Assembly (NCBI GenBank): GCA_032358255.1 | Contig: JAULBX010000003.1 | Location: 1-64,000 of the forward strand | Source of the DNA: Heterotrichella gracilis | Lineage: Eukaryota; Sar; Xanthophyceae; Tribonematales; Xanthonemataceae | Direction: 5' to 3' | DNA: 64,000 bases | In this document: positions 1 through 10,214 of the stretch, piece after piece | Layout: the number at the start of each line of letters is the position of its first letter | How positions within the stretch are numbered: position 1 is the first letter of the stretch | Made by a program: the position numbers and the translations under genes | The notes under the pieces: generated by a model | What the model was told of the DNA's origin: nothing | The model's database searches: none | Seen by the model: the letters and a program-made list of their open reading frames with translations, nothing else

Positions 1-487
1 ACCATAATTCAATTCAAAAGGTGAACACTGAATACTTTCTTGCCACGCATAGTTGTATGCAAACTCCACCACAGCCACATTACAGCAAAATACATGGCTT
101 AGAATCGCAGCAATTGCAATAATTGTTCCATGGCGGGTCACAGTTCAAATCAATAATCAGAATTTATTGATAATGTGAGGATTCAAAAATGTTCACTGTC
201 GCCTAATGTCTTACGTTGAGTCGTCGAGACTCCATGCAGTGGTGCAAAGGTTGCAACAAATGTTGACCCGAGGAGGCGTCGCAACAAGCCTAGCACAATA
301 CATTGCAAAAGCCAATCTCACATTATTATTTGCCGCGCCTCTGCTGAGTCATGAGCATCATGCATAATAGTAACAATTGTCACTTTCCAATTGTCATCTA
401 ATTGTTTAACAACTGATACCAACAAACAAATGGTACCAACAATCGAATAATAAATTATACAGCTATTCGGATGAGGTGAATCTGATA
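1..487. other. 3' flank of F-box gene A, no gene seen
   Basis: AT-richer than the genes that follow. No reading frame with coding character and no RNA gene was recognised on either strand. It presumably holds the 3' UTR of the minus-strand F-box gene A, whose stop codon is at 488-490. Confidence 0.5.
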
Positions 488-2824
488 CTATCTGATTCTG
501 ATTCTAAGCCTGTGGCTTTCAAGACTGCTGTCTCGTGGTGTGCCGTGGGCCATTTTTCCCCTTGAAATAATTCTCTTTTTTCGCAGCAACTGAATTGCAT
601 CATCAACATCGTCAACACCTGGTTGGAACGGGGGGGCTGGCCCCCCCCACGGCGCCGCCTGCAAGCCGTTCAGGGCCCCATCCACCACCAATCCCTCCCC
701 CTCCATGGTCACCATCGCCAGCTTAGCAGCCAGCTCAGCGGGGGGGCACCACAGCTCCGCATGGGCCACTGGGTCAAACGAGTGCACCCACACGCCTCCC
801 ATAGCCTCCCCATCATCAATGCTGCCAGCTTGCGCACTGACGCGTGGTGGGCAGCCCTCCAGCCGCTCCCACAGCCACAGCAGCACATCCACCACGCCTT
901 GCCAAGTGGGACCATCCTCCATGCCGGGCTGTGGTCCAATGTAGATGTAGGGGGGAGCCGCCGCAGGGTCTGGGGCCAGCTTGAAGACAGCTCCCACCAC
1001 CACGTGAGGGACCTCCACCCTGATGGACAGCACCGGGTTTGCCATGTAAGGCGGGCCCTGGACCACCAGGCGTTGCAGCGCGGTGAGGGTGGTGATGGCT
1101 GCTGGAAGGCTGAGCGTGTTGTGGTACTTGACATACTCCTTAGGGCAGTTGTAGTCGAGGTAGAAGTGCGGCGTGTACCCCAGGCTGAGCGAGGTGAGGC
1201 GGGACAGCGCCTGGATGCCGCTGCCAAGCTGTGGGTGGTACTCAACATGGAAATCAATGGTCTCATCATTGAAGACTGAGAGGTCCAGATCCACCAAGTC
1301 CATCAACGAAGCAACGCTGGGGGGCATCAGCGACGGGCGGCGGCCAGGGCGGTTCTGCGGCCCTCCAAGCATTCGAACAGCTAGGCCTTGCCTCAAGCGC
1401 AACGCGGTGAGCTCAGGCAGGCCAGCCAATGCCGTCAAGCTGCCCCCGCCGCCCTCGGTGTACCAGAAGTCGTCCAGATCCAGGGTGACGAGGTTGGGGA
1501 AGGAGACGGGGAGGGCGTCCACCAGTGGGAGCGGAAATGACATGCCCCTGCTGCACACACCCCCCAGGGTCAGGCTGCGGAGAGAGGTGCTGGGCCCGAT
1601 AGGCACCGGGACTGGACGGCGCGCATATCCCCACCCCGCGGTTTTGCCCAGCAGCTCGCCCAGGTGGACTTGGAGGCGGTCCAGGTGGGGAAAGCACGCG
1701 AGGTCATCCGGGGAGGGAAGGTGGGTCAGGTGGAGGCGCTCCAGGAGCGTGAGCCTGGTCAGCTGGTTGGAGGCTTGCCCAAGACCCTTGATGGACCAAC
1801 CAATCTCTCCCTGAGATTCCTTGAAGACACCTGGCAGCGACAGCCTGAGATGCCGCAGCTGGGTGAGCGCCGCCACGTGGCCCACCCCCTCCCGCGCACA
1901 TTCATCCCATGAGAACCCATCCCCCTTGGCCGCCTCCAGATGCACCCATAGCTGCGTCAGGTGCACGCATGCCGTCAGGGCGGCAAGCGCATCGGGCGCC
2001 GCGCTGCCCAGGTGCAGCCGGCGCAGCTCGGTGGCACATGGGAAAATGTTGGTGAGTGGTCCGCTGGCGCTGTGCTCCCAGGAATGGCCGCTGCCACTGG
2101 GGATCCCAAACAGCGTGCGAGGGAGGCACAGGCTCTGGACAGCTGGCATGCGGGGCAGCAGCCAGCGGGTGAGGAGGGTGTAGTAGGTGGCTGGGGGGCG
2201 GGAGAGGTGGATGGAGATGCTTAGTGGCGGCCAGTTCACTCTGTGTTCGCGCGGCGATTCCGTCCACTCTGGACATGCTGTGATTGCTTCTGTCACTTGT
2301 ACAGGGGGGTTGTAGCAGTCAAAAGCAGGGATGCATGTGCCGGCAAGGGCTTGCGGTGCAAATTGAGACTTCTAGCTGGGTGATGGGTGCTTGTACAAGA
2401 TGGGGTCACTGGGCGGGTCCAAAGTCGCCGTGAATAATAGCGCAAAACACACGTGCATGGAGCATAGTAAGATCACTGGACAACAATCTCTAAAGGGTGC
2501 ATCCATAGGTCAACACTCTGCACCTGTGCACACAAATAACTGTGCACGCCTCTACGTCCCGCGGCCTCAACCCACCTGCACGTCCTCCCACATGGCTGAG
2601 GCTCCTATGCTGATGCGGTGCCAGTCCTTGCACACCAGGGGGATGGACCTGACCCTGTCTCCCAGCCCTGTCCTGCCCAGTATGAGCTGGAGGATGGCAT
2701 CTGGCAGCGCCTCAATGGTGATTGCAACTGGCACCTCTTGGAGGTCATCCAGCGAGGGTGCCTCCTCCACCGAGGGTGTCTCATCCAGCGAGGGCGTCTC
2801 ATCCAGCGAGGTTGTATCATCCAT
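488..2824 (-). CDS. F-box/LRR protein, cluster member A
   Basis: Two exons: about 2576-2824 (F-box) and 488 to about 2295 (LRR body), giving roughly 685 residues. The F-box is seen as EALPDAILQ followed by VCKDWHRIS and a closing MWEDVQ; F-box proteins of this type are SCF E3 ligase adaptors, so substrate recognition by the leucine-rich part is an inference. The body shares TYYTLLTRWLLPRMPA, a long run of irregular LRRs (LERLHLTHLPSP, LTSLSLGYTP) and a conserved tail (WVHSFDPVAHAELWCPP) with genes B-D. Unlike B and D, the LRR body is one uninterrupted exon. The 3' splice site that ends ACAG in paralogues reads ACAA here; frame is kept only if the acceptor one base on (CAAG) is used with a donor four bases downstream of the usual one. 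An upstream in-frame ATG at 2881 is possible; 2824 was chosen because it places the F-box at the same distance from the start as in the paralogues. Confidence 0.75.
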
Positions 2825-3014
2825 GGGCAGTGGACGGCATAGTTGGGCGAATAGCTCTGTGAAACTACAACAGCCCACCATGCTGGGACAGGGAAAGACC
2901 CGCTGTTGGGGTGTTCACGATATAGCAGGCGACAGCGGGCAAATGCACTGGGCAAGCAACGTGTTTGATAGCGTTAGCACTGCAACTGTCACCGTCGCAT
3001 CGACTACACGATTA

Positions 3015-3032
3015 TGCATGCATGCATGCATG
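3015..3032. repeat. (ATGC)n microsatellite in gene A 5' flank
   Basis: Four and a half copies of TGCA, about 190 bases upstream of the gene A start. An equivalent but longer tract lies at the same distance upstream of gene B, and the sequences around the two tracts are also similar, so it is part of a duplicated promoter region. Confidence 0.8.
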
Positions 3033-3503
3033 AGGTATGAGGCATGAGGTATAGCCTCCAAGGTCCTCCAGGAGACAACAGCTTCAGATCAGCGGGTGTA
3101 GTATTCCAACGTTGGGGTGTGGCCTGCACCTCAATACGGGCGTTTTGCTTCCCTGCACTGATCAGTGACATCAACCGAAAAATAATTTACAGTTTATTTA
3201 TTTAATGAGAGTTTATTGCTGCAAGTTCTGATCTGATGGGTAAAACTGGGGTAAGGGAAGGACAAGAAGACAGAAAGCTGATGTATTGTATTGTACACAC
3301 ATGGGTAGCAACAATGGAAACGATCGTTGCTTTTCAACAGTGTCACAGTGGGTGACAAATACAGTATTTCATCGATGACATCCAATATTGGCTTATTAGA
3401 AATAAAAAGCTAATGCGTGAGCTTAGGCACATTCAAAGTCAGGCCAAGCGCCCCCCTAACAGTCCGAGGACTCTGAAGCATAAAAAAGCAGGCGCCTGGC
3501 CCA

Positions 3504-6500
3504 TCAGAAAGAATGGAAACGCCCACAAGGGAAAAGCCAGGAACAGCACGCTCCATCTTGATGATTTGGCGAACTACCAAGTTGTGGCAAACCATCAAAT
3601 TGCTCAACGGGATCCAAAGTGACAGGTTCATCATCAGAAAATTCCTGTTGTGATGGTACTGCTGCATTTGGCACCCCCTGTGGCACCAGCGGCGAGCCAT
3701 CCAGCGCCCCATCCACCATCAATTTCCCACCCCCCATGGTCAACTTCGCCAGCTTGGCAGCCAGCTCAGCGGGGGGGCACCACAGCTCCCCATAAGCCAC
3801 TGGGTCGAATGAGTGCACCCACACGCCTCCCGATGCCATGCCATCATCGAGGCTGCTCCCTGCCGAATTGATGCGCGGTGGCCAGCCCTCCATCCGCTCC
3901 CACATCCACAGCAGCACATCCGCCACACCCGGCCAATCCACATCGAGGTTTGGGCCCAATTCAATGTAGCAGTAGGGGCTGAACCAGCTGGGGCAAGGGT
4001 CTTTGGCGAAGACCGCCCCCGCTGCCACGTGAGGGCACTCTACCTTGATGGAGAGCACCCGCCCCATGTCCCACATGCTTTTGCCCTTGACCACCAGGCG
4101 TTGCAGCGCAGTGAGGCTGGTGATGGCTGCTGGGAGGCTGAGGGTGGATCGAGACGTCACATTTTTCCAATCTCGTGAGCTGGTGAGGGGTGTAAACCCT
4201 AAGCAGAGTGAGGTGAGGCGTGTGAGCTCTTGGATGTTGCTTCCCAGCTGTGGATAGGTATCCTGGCACATGTAGCGGCTCAGGTACACCGAGAGGTCAA
4301 GCTCCACCAGGCCCGTCAAAGCCGCTACACCACGTGGCATCATCGAAGGGGATTGGCCGCCCCACTCTAGCACCTGCGCCGACAGAAACAAAGCCTGAGT
4401 AAACAACGCGTTTAGCATCGGTACATGCGACGCCAGGACAGGGCTGAGTGGCGCAAGCTGGTGAAGGCTGGCGGCTCACCGTGAACACTACATCCAGACC
4501 CTAAACCCTAAACCCTAAACCCAGTGGCGCAAGCTCGTGCAAGACTGGCTGCTGCTCTGGCTATACTGCTGGAATGCATCATGAATGTAATCGACTGTTA
4601 TCGACTACCTGCTGGACCAGGGAAGGAAACAATCCACGATGCTAACCTGTATGTATACCTGTACGCGTTCCTTTTCTTTTATTTCTTATTGTAATTTCTT
4701 ACCTGGCCCAGGCACAAGGCAGTGAGGCCATTTATTTCTTATTGTAATTTCTTACCTGGCCCAGGCACAAGGCAGTGAGGCCATTTATTTCTTATTCTAA
4801 TTTCTTACCTGGCCCAGGCACAAGGCAGTGAGGTCAGGCAAGCGCGCCAACGCTGCCAAGCTAGCCGCGCCGTCATCGTCTGAACTGAAACCCTCCAGCG
4901 TCAGGGCGGCAAGGTTGGGGAGGGTGCAGGGGAGGGCGTCCACCAAGGGGATCGGCAGCGACCCGGGGACGCTGCTGCTGCAAGCGGCGTGAAAGGTCAA
5001 GTTGCGCAGAGAGGTGCTGGCGCCGACAGGCAGCGGGGCTGGAGGAGCGCCCTCGCCTCCAGCTTCCACTGCTGTCATTGCCATGGCGCTCAGGAGGTCC
5101 CCAAGGCAGACATGCAGGCGCTCCAAGCAGGGGAAGCACTCCAGGTCAGCAGGGCAGGGCAGGTGCGTCAGGTGCAGGCGCTCCAGCAGCGTGAGTGTGG
5201 TCAGCTGGTTGGCCACCCCTTGTATACCCAGGACCACCTCCTCATCTGGTGCAAACAGCCTTGACTCTATGTAATCTGGCACAGACAACTCCAGGTCCCG
5301 CAGCTGAGTGTACGCCGCCACATGGGCCAGCCCATTCCGGATCTTGTCCCCCTGAGCATACCATGTCCTGGCATGCGGACCGTCCACCTCCATATCCACC
5401 TGCAGCCAAAAGCATAAGGATAGGATAAAATAATTATCTAGAATAAAAAATTAAAACGATCATCATTAAAAAACTAAAATCAAACTAAAATACAGATAAT
5501 AAAAACCATATCAAAAAAAAGCAGAGTAACAAAATCCAAACAACAACAACAAAAAAAAAACCATAATATCCACCTGCTGCAGCATGAGCTCCGCCATAAT
5601 GCTCAGCCCATCCTGAAGTTGGTGTGCAAACCCAGCATACGTTGTGGGACGCCCGCCAGCAGGCTCCACATGCACCCTCAGCTGTGTGAGCTCCACGCAT
5701 GCCGACAGGGCGGCCAGGGCGTCGGGGGGTACGCTACCCAGGTGCAGGTGGCGCAGCGTGGAGCCGCACGTGAGGATGGAGGCGATTGGCGCGCTGGGGC
5801 TGTATGTGTCGGCAGGGCGGGGACCAGAGTCGCGACCAGGGGGCACATACACTGTGTGGGGGAGGCACAGGCGCTGCACGGCAGGCATGCGGGGCAGCAG
5901 CCAGCGGGTGAGGAGGGTGTAGTAGGTGGCGGGGGGGCGGGACAGCTGGATGGTTTCAGAGGCAGGCGGGAACGTTGACTGCCGTGCCTGTTCACTGGGG
6001 CGTGCAGTGATCGCTTCTAGCACCTGTGCAGGGGGGGAGTATAGCAGTTGATACAAGGATGCAGTGCCGTGTGGTGCACCAGCATATTTTCTGTGGAGAG
6101 GTTAATTTATAAGGATGGTGTCTTGCACAGGCCACCAGCGATCGGGCTGCCAACAAGAGCGCAACTCAGGATACTACCAAACCCTGCGATCAAGCGCACT
6201 CAACACAGGCAATGTTGGGCCACCTCTGAACAAGTTGCCAAACAACAAAGCAAGTATTTTGTAGGCACAGCTGTGCAGGACACAACCTGCACAGGTTGCC
6301 AACAACATTGCAGAAATAAGGTCTGCATGAACAGGTAGACTTTAGGTCATGGTATTTGGGTGTACCTAGGCATGACAGTATCGAGGCATTACTTGGTGAA
6401 CATAGATGCCGCCCAGGGTTGGTTTCAGCACAGCACAGCGGGTTGCCAACACCACCTCACACAGACCTGTGCAGGGGTGGACACAACCTGTACACGGTTG

Positions 6501-6815
6501 CAACCAAGCCAAGTGTGCACAGGGGGTGACCTCCCTCCTCATCCTCACCTGCATGTTCTCCCACATGGCTGAGGGGCCTAGGCTGAGGCGGTGCCAGTCC
6601 TTGCACACCAGGGGGACGCACCGGACCCTGTCCCCCAGCCCTGTCTTGCCCAGTATGGACTGGAGGATGGCATCTGGCAATGCCTTGATGGTGGTGGGCC
6701 CTGGTTCCTGGAGGGTGGTGGGCTGTAGGGTTTGGAGGGTGGCAAGCGGCAGCGCCTGGATGGCTGGGGTGGCCTCTGGCACCTCCAGCGGTGGGGTGTC
6801 AGCCGTGGTGACCAT
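3504..6815 (-). CDS. F-box/LRR protein, cluster member B
   Basis: Four exons, all in matching phase 0: 6549-6815 (F-box; KALPDAILQSILG, VCKDWHRLS), 5574-6023, 4809-5399 and 3504-4373, giving 725 residues. After the F-box comes the family signature TYYTLLTRWLLPRMPA, then leucine-rich repeats and the conserved WVHSFDPVAYGELWCPP tail. The likely role is an SCF ubiquitin-ligase adaptor with an LRR substrate-binding surface (family knowledge; the target is unknown). Intron 2 is unusual: it is AT-rich, absent from genes A, C and D, and lies inside a coding segment that is present twice in B. Intron 3 is shared with gene D. The donor of exon 3 sits in a three-copy 53-base tandem repeat. The gene looks intact and is head to head with gene C. 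Confidence 0.88.
4498..4522. repeat. interstitial telomere-like repeat (CCCTAAA)n
   Basis: Three and a half copies of CCCTAAA inside intron 3 of gene B. This is the plant/Chlorella-type telomere unit rather than the TTTTAGGG of Chlamydomonas. Shorter versions recur in introns across the window (for example 17090, 20790, 36640, 48612). Confidence 0.85.
4691..4830. repeat. 53-base tandem repeat carrying the exon 3 donor of gene B
   Basis: The string ACCTGGCCCAGGCAC starts at 4701, 4754 and 4807, an exact 53-base period. The copy at 4807 holds the real end of exon 3 and its GT donor on the minus strand; the two others repeat the last exon bases plus donor within intron 3. Confidence 0.9.
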
Positions 6816-6830
6816 GGAGGGTTAGTGGGT

Positions 6831-6888
6831 GCAAAATAGCAAAATAGCAAAATAGCAAAATAGCTAAATAGCAAAATAGCAAAATAGC
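6831..6888. repeat. 8-base microsatellite (CAAAATAG)n upstream of gene B
   Basis: About seven tandem copies with one variant unit, directly upstream of the gene B start. Gene A has a single related unit (GAATAGCTCTGTGAAA near 2851) at the matching place, so the array expanded after the A/B duplication. Confidence 0.85.
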
Positions 6889-6982
6889 TCTGTGAAAACT
6901 CTGTGGATAGACCCACTCTTGGAGTGTCAGGGTTGTAGCACGCTATTGCCCAGCAAGCAACGATGTTGACAGAGATCTCGGT

Positions 6983-7011
6983 ATGCATGCATGCATGCAT
7001 GCATGCATGCA
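6983..7011. repeat. (ATGC)n microsatellite in gene B 5' flank
   Basis: About seven copies of ATGC roughly 170-195 bases upstream of the gene B start codon, matching the tract upstream of gene A in position and flanking sequence. Confidence 0.85.
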
Positions 7012-7330
7012 CGAGGCGCATCGAGTAGCCTTCCCAAAGTAGTTTGGACTCAGTTAAAATGTCATGGTTGTCGTATGCAAAGTTTTGCACTGTAGTGCAG
7101 GTGAGTGGTACCGGTTTGCACTTTGCATTGCCAGGCACAGTGGAACCATCTTGCTACATATACACCCCTGGCTTTTCAAAAAACGTAGCAAGGTTTGAAC
7201 CTCACAAAGTTGTTAAGCACCTGCCGCTGATTGCAAACCCATAGCCACTTCGATTGTTAGCGATTCGGAAACTGCCTAGCCCGGCGTTGCGGCGTGGCTG
7301 GTTCGAACGCATATGCATGCATGCCCCAAA

Positions 7331-7406
7331 CCTTGCTCCTTGCCCAGTACGCCTGCCACAGTAACGCTTGCAGCAAGCCTGGACTCCAAGTGCAATCCTT
7401 GACCTG
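7331..7406 (+). repeat. duplicated 5' flank, gene C copy
   Basis: Starts CCTTGCTCCTTGCCCAGTAC and stays similar for about 75 bases to 10093-10168 upstream of gene D. The copy lies about 60-130 bases upstream of the gene C start, so the C/D duplication included the proximal promoter. Confidence 0.8.
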
Positions 7407-7463
7407 TGCACAGTAGGTTTGTAAACCTACTCCACCACCCAGCTGGTCCACCACACAGTCTCC

Positions 7464-9475
7464 ATGGCTGATACACCCCTGCTGGAGGCGCCACACGCCA
7501 ACACCAACCAGGCTGACATCTACCAGGCACCAAGGCCCACCACCATCAAGGCGTTGCCACCTGACATTTTGCAGTCCATATTGGGCACGACAGGGCTGGG
7601 GGGCAGGGTCCGGGCCATCCCCCTGGTGTGCAAGGCCTGGCACCGCCTCAGCCTAGGTCCCTCAGCCATGTGGGAGGACGTGCAGGTGGGTCTGAAGCTA
7701 TGGAACGGAGAGGCGCGCACATTTATCTGAGTGCATTTGTGCAAGGTGTTGTCCTGTATTGCACGCCTGTTGATCTGCGCTGTTAATGGCAGACCGCTCA
7801 ACTGTTTGAGTTGCCAAACCCACAGAAGGCGGGCTTACCCTTGCGAAACTCCCTCGGCGTGCGAATAACCCTCTAGGGTATTGGTTTCTAACCTGTAGAG
7901 GCAGCCTGTATCCCCTAACAATACACGATTGGCACCTCTGAGACCCTCATGGTGCACCCTCCCGCACACAATTGAATCCTGGGACCTGCGTGGGCCCACC
8001 AGCGGCGGCGGGCTCAGTGCCAGCGGGCCAATCACCTCCATCCTCACGTGCGGCTCCACGCTGCGCCGGCTGCACCTGGGTAGCGCGGCGCCCGGCGCGC
8101 TGGTTGCGTTGTCAGCATGCGTGCACCTGACCCAGCTGAGGGTGCATGTGGAGCCTGTCAATGGGCTTGCCCTGCCTTGGAAGGAGCTTGTGCGCCTTGC
8201 TCGGGAGGGGCTGGGCCATGTGGCGGCGCTCACGCAGCTGCGGTGCCTAGAGGTGTCTGTCCCAGACGCCGTCAAGCCCACTGGGGGTTGGAGGCCTGGG
8301 GGGTTGGAGGCCTGGTGTGAGGAGCTGGCCTTGGGCATGGCGGGCGCATCCAACCAGCTGACCAGGCTCACATTTTTGGAGCATTTACACCTGGCGCACC
8401 TGCCCTCCCCGTCTGACCTCACGTGCTTCCCTCACCTGGAGCGCCTCCGAGTGTACCTTGGCTACTTGCTGACCGATGCGGCAAGGATGGGTCTTAGGGC
8501 TGGTCCGGCCCCGCTAGCTATCGGCCCCAGCACCTCCCTTCTCAGCCTCACTTTTGGCATTGATTGCGACAGCGGCATCGCATTCCCGCTGCCTTTGCTT
8601 GATGCCCTCCCCTCCTCCCTTCCCAACCTCGTCACCCTGGATCTGGATGATTTCCGGGCCTATCGCGATGATGTGGCCAGCCTGGTGGCGTTGACCCAGT
8701 TGTCTGGCCTCACTGCGTTGCGCCTGGGGCAGTTTGCGCACCCGCTGGACGACGGGATGTTGCATGGCGGGGTGCTTTCGCCGCCGGTGATGCCACGTCA
8801 GGTTGCCGTGTTGACGGGACTTGTGGAGCTGGATCTTTCCATGATGAACTTTGACGTCAATGAGGCGTACTACCCACAGCTTGGGAGCGGCATCCAGGCG
8901 CTCACATACCTTACTTTGCTGTCCCTAGGATACACACCGGCTTCCTACATTGACCGAAACGATTACTATGGATTGGTGCCAGTCCAAGCCACCCTCAAGC
9001 GACAGTGGGAGCTATCTTCACTCGGGCCCAAGACCCTGCCTTCCCCATCCCCTACTGCTACTTTGGCTCAAAGCCCGGCATGGAGGGTTGGCAAGGGGTG
9101 GCGGATGTGCTGCTGTGGCTGTGGGAGCGGCTGGAGGGCTGCCCGCCACGTGTCAGTGCGCCAGCTAGCAACATCGATGACGGTGCGGTGGTGGGAGGCG
9201 TGTGGGTGCACTCATTTGACCCAGCTGCCCATGTGGAGTTGTGGTGCCCGCCCGATGAGCTGGCTGCCAAGCTGGCGAAACCTGCAATGGACGGGATGCT
9301 GGATGGCTTGGCGGTGGCGCCATGGGGGGTTCCAGTCCCTATAGAACCAGAGCATGACTGTGAAGACTTTAGCACATTCGATCCGTGTGCACATGATCAT
9401 CGTGATGCTGCTTACCTAGAGCAATGTCACAAAGATAACCCCGATTTTGATCTTCTGGATATGTGTAATGATTAA
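7464..9475 (+). pseudogene. F-box/LRR cluster member C, decaying
   Basis: Exon 1 is 7464-7685 and carries an intact F-box (KALPPDILQSILG, VCKAWHRLS). The second exon most likely begins at 7899 or 7905 after a TAACCTGTAGAGGCAG acceptor and is open to 9344. Two lesions separate it from the paralogues. The block with TYYTLLTRWLLPRMPA at the start of the LRR body is missing. Near 8990-9003 a net loss of about 109 bases relative to gene D shifts the frame, so the last 115 or so codons before 9344 are unrelated to the family. The true family C-terminus (GSKPGMEGWQGVADVLLW, WVHSFDPAAHVELWCPP) survives in another frame to 9475. Because both halves are still well conserved, the damage is probably recent. 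A truncated F-box protein could still be made. Confidence 0.7.
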
Positions 9476-10092
9476 ACACTAGCACTAGGATTTTTATTAG
9501 AATATTCATGCGTGAGGGGGCTTTGTTCTTTGCGGTGCGGCAGACGTAATAATGGCATTGAATTTATCATTGAGCTTCTGCTTAGCATAGTTGGGTGAGT
9601 GTGGGTGCAACCCGAAATACTGGTGATGGGTTTGACAATGTGCTGCAAGCTCAGGAATATAGACCCCAATTAGGCAGGATATATTTATATGCATGCCTTG
9701 CATGCATGCCCAATATCCATGCTTGCATCAATGCATGCACTGCCATGCATGCAAGATCTCCAGTTGACAGAACTGCTCTTCGGCGATGAGCCTTAAGTAA
9801 TATAAAATAGCCAGCTGCTGTTCTGAAGTCTTAAGCAAACCACCAGTGGTCTTGACTGTTCCCTTTTTTGCCAGTCGTTCGGTATACCCCTTGGCCCCTG
9901 GAGCACTTCTTAACCCAACTGTACCACACCAACGTTGTGGCCTTCGGTTGACACTGTGTCGGCGCGCATATCGGTACAAGCTTCCTGTGCCACTGTACTA
10001 CGTGCTGGTGAACCGGAAGTTGTGCCTGCAGTTGCATCGACTCCGATGGTGTGGATAGGGAGGGGTTGTTGTGCAAGACCCTGCTGGTGGTG

Positions 10093-10168
10093 CCTTGCTC
10101 CTTGCCCAGTACGCCTGCCACGACGACGCTTGCCGCATCCCTGGCACTCCAACTGCGGTTCTTGCCCT
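10093..10168 (+). repeat. duplicated 5' flank, gene D copy
   Basis: Partner of the repeat at 7331-7406. It lies about 50-120 bases upstream of the gene D start codon. Confidence 0.8.
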
Positions 10169-10214
10169 CTTCAGTAGTGTAGAAAGGCGCGATTATCCAG
10201 TGCCCACAACCACC

